A stretch of DNA of 64,000 nucleotides from Streptomyces sp. 549 (lineage in GTDB: Bacteria > Actinomycetota > Actinomycetes > Streptomycetales > Streptomycetaceae), in NCBI RefSeq assembly GCF_030124175.1, contig NZ_JASKMT010000003.1:186001-250000 (forward strand), read 5' to 3'. The position numbers were made by a program, and so were the translations under genes. Positions within the stretch are counted from its first letter, which is position 1. Each line of letters begins with the position of its first letter. Below are positions 61,748 to 64,000 of this stretch, piece after piece. The notes beneath the pieces were generated by a model. The model searched no databases. It was given only the letters and a program-made list of their open reading frames with translations, and was not told the origin of the DNA.

Positions 61748-61793
61748 CACCCCGGCGGCTCGTACGCCGCACCCGGCCCCGGCGGCTCGTGCG

Positions 61794-62051
61794 TCACACC
61801 TGCTGGAAGCGCCAGCGGTGGACCGGTCGGGCGGTGGTGCCGGGGGGCGGGTCGGGGATCTCGGGCAGGTCGGCGTCGTAGGCCGCGTGCCACCAGGTGA
61901 TCACCAGGACGCGGTCACCGGGCGCGGTGAACGTCTCGCGGCGGACGGGTTCCGGGGCGAGCGGCCGGGTGCGGGCCCAGGCCAGCAGGTCGTCGGCCCG
62001 TCCGGGAGCCGCCTTGGCCTCCCACATCAGGGCGGTGGTGGTCGTCGTCAC
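61794..62051 (-). CDS. Small conserved protein coupled to tsaD
   Basis: An 85-residue protein. It starts with GTG overlapping the tsaD stop (GTGA) and reads [30 protein letters not shown], then [24 protein letters not shown]. The layout of [16 protein letters not shown] recalls small alpha/beta-barrel (monooxygenase-like) dimers but there is no secure family. Co-translated with tsaD. Function unknown. Confidence 0.75.
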   Translation of the reverse strand: MTTTTTALMWEAKAAPGRADDLLAWARTRPLAPEPVRRETFTAPGDRVLVITWWHAAYDADLPEIPDPPPGTTARPVHRWRFQQV

Positions 62052-63214
62052 GAGTCGTAGAGGTTCTTCCTGCTGAGTTCGTGCACGTGGTCGTGGTCGT
62101 GTGCATGCCCGTGGGCGTGGTCGTGCGGGTGGTCGGGCGGGTGGTCGTGGTCCTGCTCGTGCGGCTGGCCGGCGCCGGGCACGTGGGGTTCGGTGACGGG
62201 CAGGGAGGAGTCGGCGGGCAGGTCCCAGTCGGAGGCGGGACGGTTGCGCGCGACCATCTCCGCGCCGAGCGCGGCGACCATCGCCCCGTTGTCGGTGCAC
62301 AGCTTGGGGCGCGGCACCCGCAGCGTGATGCCCGCCGCGGCGCAGCGCTCGGCGGCCATGGCGCGCAGCCGGGAGTTGGCGGCCACGCCGCCGCCGATCA
62401 TCAGGTGCTCGACGCCCTCGTCCTTGCAGGCCCGGATCGCCTTGCGGGTGAGCACGTCGGTCACGGCCTCCTGGAAGGAGGCGGACACGTCGGCGACCGG
62501 CACGTCCTCACCGGCCCTGCGGCGGGCCTCGACCCAGCGGGCGACGGCTGTCTTCAGGCCGGAGAAGGAGAAGTCGTAGGGGGCGTCGCGCGGGCCGGTC
62601 AGACCACGTGGGAAGTGGATGGCGGTCGGGTCGCCCTCCCTGGCCATCCGGTCGATCAGCGGGCCGCCGGGGAACCCGAGGTGCAGCACCCGGGCGACCT
62701 TGTCGAAGGCCTCGCCCGCCGCGTCGTCGATGGTGGCGCCCAGCGGGCGGACGTCGGAGGTGATGTCGGGTGCGAGCAGCAGCGAGGAGTGGCCGCCGCT
62801 GACCAGCAGCGCCATCGTCGGTTCGGGCAGCGGGCCGTGCTCCAGCTGGTCGACGCAGATGTGCGAGGCCAGGTGGTTGACGCCGTAGAGGGGCTTGCCC
62901 AGCGCGTAGGCGTAGGCCTTGGCGGCGGACACGCCGACCAGCAGCGCCCCGGCCAGTCCCGGGCCCGCGGTGACGGCGATGCCGTCCAGGTCGGAGGCGG
63001 CGACTCCGGCCTCCTTCAGGGCGCGCTGCACGGTGGGGACCATGGCCTCCAGGTGCGCGCGGCTGGCGATCTCCGGGACGACGCCGCCGTACCGGGCGTG
63101 GTCGTCCACGCTGGATGCGACGGCGTCGGCCAGCAGGGTGTGGCCGCGCACGACACCGACGCCGGTCTCGTCGCAGGAGGTCTCGATGCCGAGGACAAGC
63201 GGCTCGTCAGCCAT
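62048..63214 (-). CDS. tsaD: tRNA N6-threonylcarbamoyladenosine transferase TsaD with His-rich tail
   Basis: A 388-residue Kae1/TsaD-family protein that transfers threonylcarbamoyl to A37 of ANN-decoding tRNAs, with TsaB and Tsa[16 protein letters not shown] (7-23) is the ASKHA start, H114 and H118 in NHLASH bind the metal, and [13 protein letters not shown] and [14 protein letters not shown] complete the site. The C-terminus has a His/Asp-rich extension (about 352-380, with [24 protein letters not shown]) not present in typical TsaD. Operon: tsaB-rimI-tsaD-small gene, all overlapping by a few bases. Cytoplasmic. Confidence 0.97.
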   Translation of the reverse strand: MADEPLVLGIETSCDETGVGVVRGHTLLADAVASSVDDHARYGGVVPEIASRAHLEAMVPTVQRALKEAGVAASDLDGIAVTAGPGLAGALLVGVSAAKAYAYALGKPLYGVNHLASHICVDQLEHGPLPEPTMALLVSGGHSSLLLAPDITSDVRPLGATIDDAAGEAFDKVARVLHLGFPGGPLIDRMAREGDPTAIHFPRGLTGPRDAPYDFSFSGLKTAVARWVEARRRAGEDVPVADVSASFQEAVTDVLTRKAIRACKDEGVEHLMIGGGVAANSRLRAMAAERCAAAGITLRVPRPKLCTDNGAMVAALGAEMVARNRPASDWDLPADSSLPVTEPHVPGAGQPHEQDHDHPPDHPHDHAHGHAHDHDHVHELSRKNLYDS

Positions 63215-63737
63215 GGGCGGTGGTTCCTTGGTCGGTGGGTGCGGCGGCGTCGGGCGCCTCGGTGTGCGGGCGGCGCATCACCAGGGCGTCGACGTTGCCG
63301 GGTTGGTAGTAGGCGCGCCGGAATCCGACGGGCTCGAAACCGAAGCGTGCGTACAGGCGCTGGGCGCGGTCGTTGTCGACCCGCACCTCCAGCAGCACCT
63401 CGGTGCAGGCGAAGGCGGACGCGGCGGCGAGCAGCGCGGTCAGCAGCCGCGACCCGAGTCCGGTGCCCTGGTGGTCGGGGGCGGTGGCGATGGTCTGCAC
63501 GTCGCCGGTGCCGTCGACGGCCGCCAGGCCGCCGTAGCCGACCAGGCGGCCGGTCGCGGTGACGGCGACGAGGTAGCGGCGGTTGGCGTGCGGGCCGCGG
63601 GCGTGGGCGAGTTCGGACCAGAACATGCCGGGCGACCAGGCGTCGTCGGGGAACAGCTCGTGCTCCAGGGCCAGCACCGGTTCGATGTCCCACCAGCGCA
63701 TCTCGCGGAGCGTCACCTCCGCCGGGTGCCGCGTCAC
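63207..63737 (-). CDS. rimI: Ribosomal-protein-alanine N-acetyltransferase RimI
   Basis: A 176-residue GNAT acetyltransferase, with [22 protein letters not shown] holding the acetyl-CoA loop (Q/RxxGxG/A pattern) and [24 protein letters not shown] the C-terminal motif. RimI acetylates the N-terminal alanine of S18 and often other proteins. GTG start overlaps the tsaB stop; its 3' end overlaps tsaD by eight bases. This tsaB-rimI-tsaD order is conserved in Actinobacteria. Confidence 0.95.
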   Translation of the reverse strand: MTRHPAEVTLREMRWWDIEPVLALEHELFPDDAWSPGMFWSELAHARGPHANRRYLVAVTATGRLVGYGGLAAVDGTGDVQTIATAPDHQGTGLGSRLLTALLAAASAFACTEVLLEVRVDNDRAQRLYARFGFEPVGFRRAYYQPGNVDALVMRRPHTEAPDAAAPTDQGTTAHG

Positions 63738-64000
63738 GTGGGCGTGACCACCTTGTAGTTGGCGGGCACCTGCGCGTCGGGGCGCCGCAGGTAGAGCGGT
63801 TGCGGCGGCAGGAAGCCCGGCCCGGTACCGGGGTTGTCCCGGAGGATGCCGACGGCCAGTTCGGCGAGGGCGGCGGCCGACTGGTGCTGCGGCAGGTCCG
63901 GGCGGACGCCGGTGAAGGTGTCGGCGTACAGCACGGCGCCCGCGCCGGCCGCGGTCAGACCGGCGACCTGCTCGGCGATCCCGGCGGGGCGGTCCACCGC
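63734..64000 (-). CDS. tsaB: TsaB C-terminal part, cut by window edge
   Basis: Eighty-eight residues of frame run from the right edge to the stop. They end in [21 protein letters not shown], with AELAVGILRDNPG before it, matching the C-terminus of TsaB, the inactive Kae1-like partner of TsaD in t6A synthesis. Position directly before rimI and tsaD supports it. The N-terminal ASKHA region lies beyond the window. Confidence 0.88.
   Translation of the reverse strand, partial: AVDRPAGIAEQVAGLTAAGAGAVLYADTFTGVRPDLPQHQSAAALAELAVGILRDNPGTGPGFLPPQPLYLRRPDAQVPANYKVVTPT

Overview
This is a chromosomal window from a Streptomyces or a very close relative. Base composition is extremely GC-rich, and third codon positions are nearly all G or C. 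The window carries the developmental regulators bldM and whiD and the sigma factor gene shbA. It also carries a HTH/DUF5753-DUF397 pair of the kind that is highly expanded in streptomycetes, an LAXTG-type sorting substrate, and groES under twin CIRCE operators. From memory, the order of core genes (icmB, pcrA, guaA, kinase cluster, glpD, guaB3, guaB, shbA, bldM, whiD, groEL1/groES, tsaD, rimI, tsaB) follows the central core of the S. coelicolor chromosome. I see no rRNA, tRNA, insertion sequence, prophage or CRISPR array.

Layout. 1-6468 holds a divergent four-gene locus: DUF5682 (cut by the left edge) and a MoxR-type AAA ATPase on the minus strand, SWIM zinc-finger and DUF5691 genes on the plus strand. 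Each same-strand pair overlaps by four bases. This resembles the poorly understood yehL/M/P/Q-type MoxR-SWIM(-VWA) systems and is the least understood system here. 6512-22917 has a B12-dependent mutase small subunit, a lipase, two cell-wall hydrolases (M23 and NlpC/P60), the helicase gene pcrA, several small membrane proteins, OsmC, and a PspC-linked two-component module. 22998-25492 has an RsbW-like ATPase, an XRE/DUF5753 regulator with its DUF397 partner, and a Uma2-fold protein. 25658-28964 has guaA, then a chorismate mutase gene preceded by an aromatic-rich leader peptide and a perfect attenuator hairpin, then a secreted protein. 29506-37052 has the LAXTG surface protein, a GMC oxidoreductase with a four-cysteine cluster, succinate-semialdehyde dehydrogenase, a TPR gene interrupted by an in-frame stop, and a CGNR regulator divergent from an MFS exporter.

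37096-48165 is a signalling and metabolism block. It has a large pseudokinase and an intact Ser/Thr kinase that share a similar extracellular domain, flanking a GH15 glycosidase. It continues with glpD, a nucleotide-sugar dehydrogenase homologue lacking its catalytic residues, a DUF6584 protein and a conserved unknown. 48268-58384 contains guaB3 and guaB (GMP synthesis), shbA (which feeds HrdB), bldM with a textbook sigma-BldN promoter, whiD, a LysR/MOSC divergent pair, an SDR oxidoreductase, and groES-groEL1. 58681-64000 has a second Uma2 protein, a lipoprotein polysaccharide deacetylase divergent from a THUMP-like methyltransferase, and the t6A operon tsaB-rimI-tsaD plus a small overlapping gene. 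tsaB runs off the right edge.

How it fits together. Purine nucleotide genes (guaA, guaB, guaB3), sporulation regulators (shbA, bldM, whiD), wall enzymes and membrane kinases sit in a growth-and-development core. Strong hairpin terminators separate most convergent genes. Several genes appear to start leaderless, with a -10-like hexamer 6-7 bases before the start codon.
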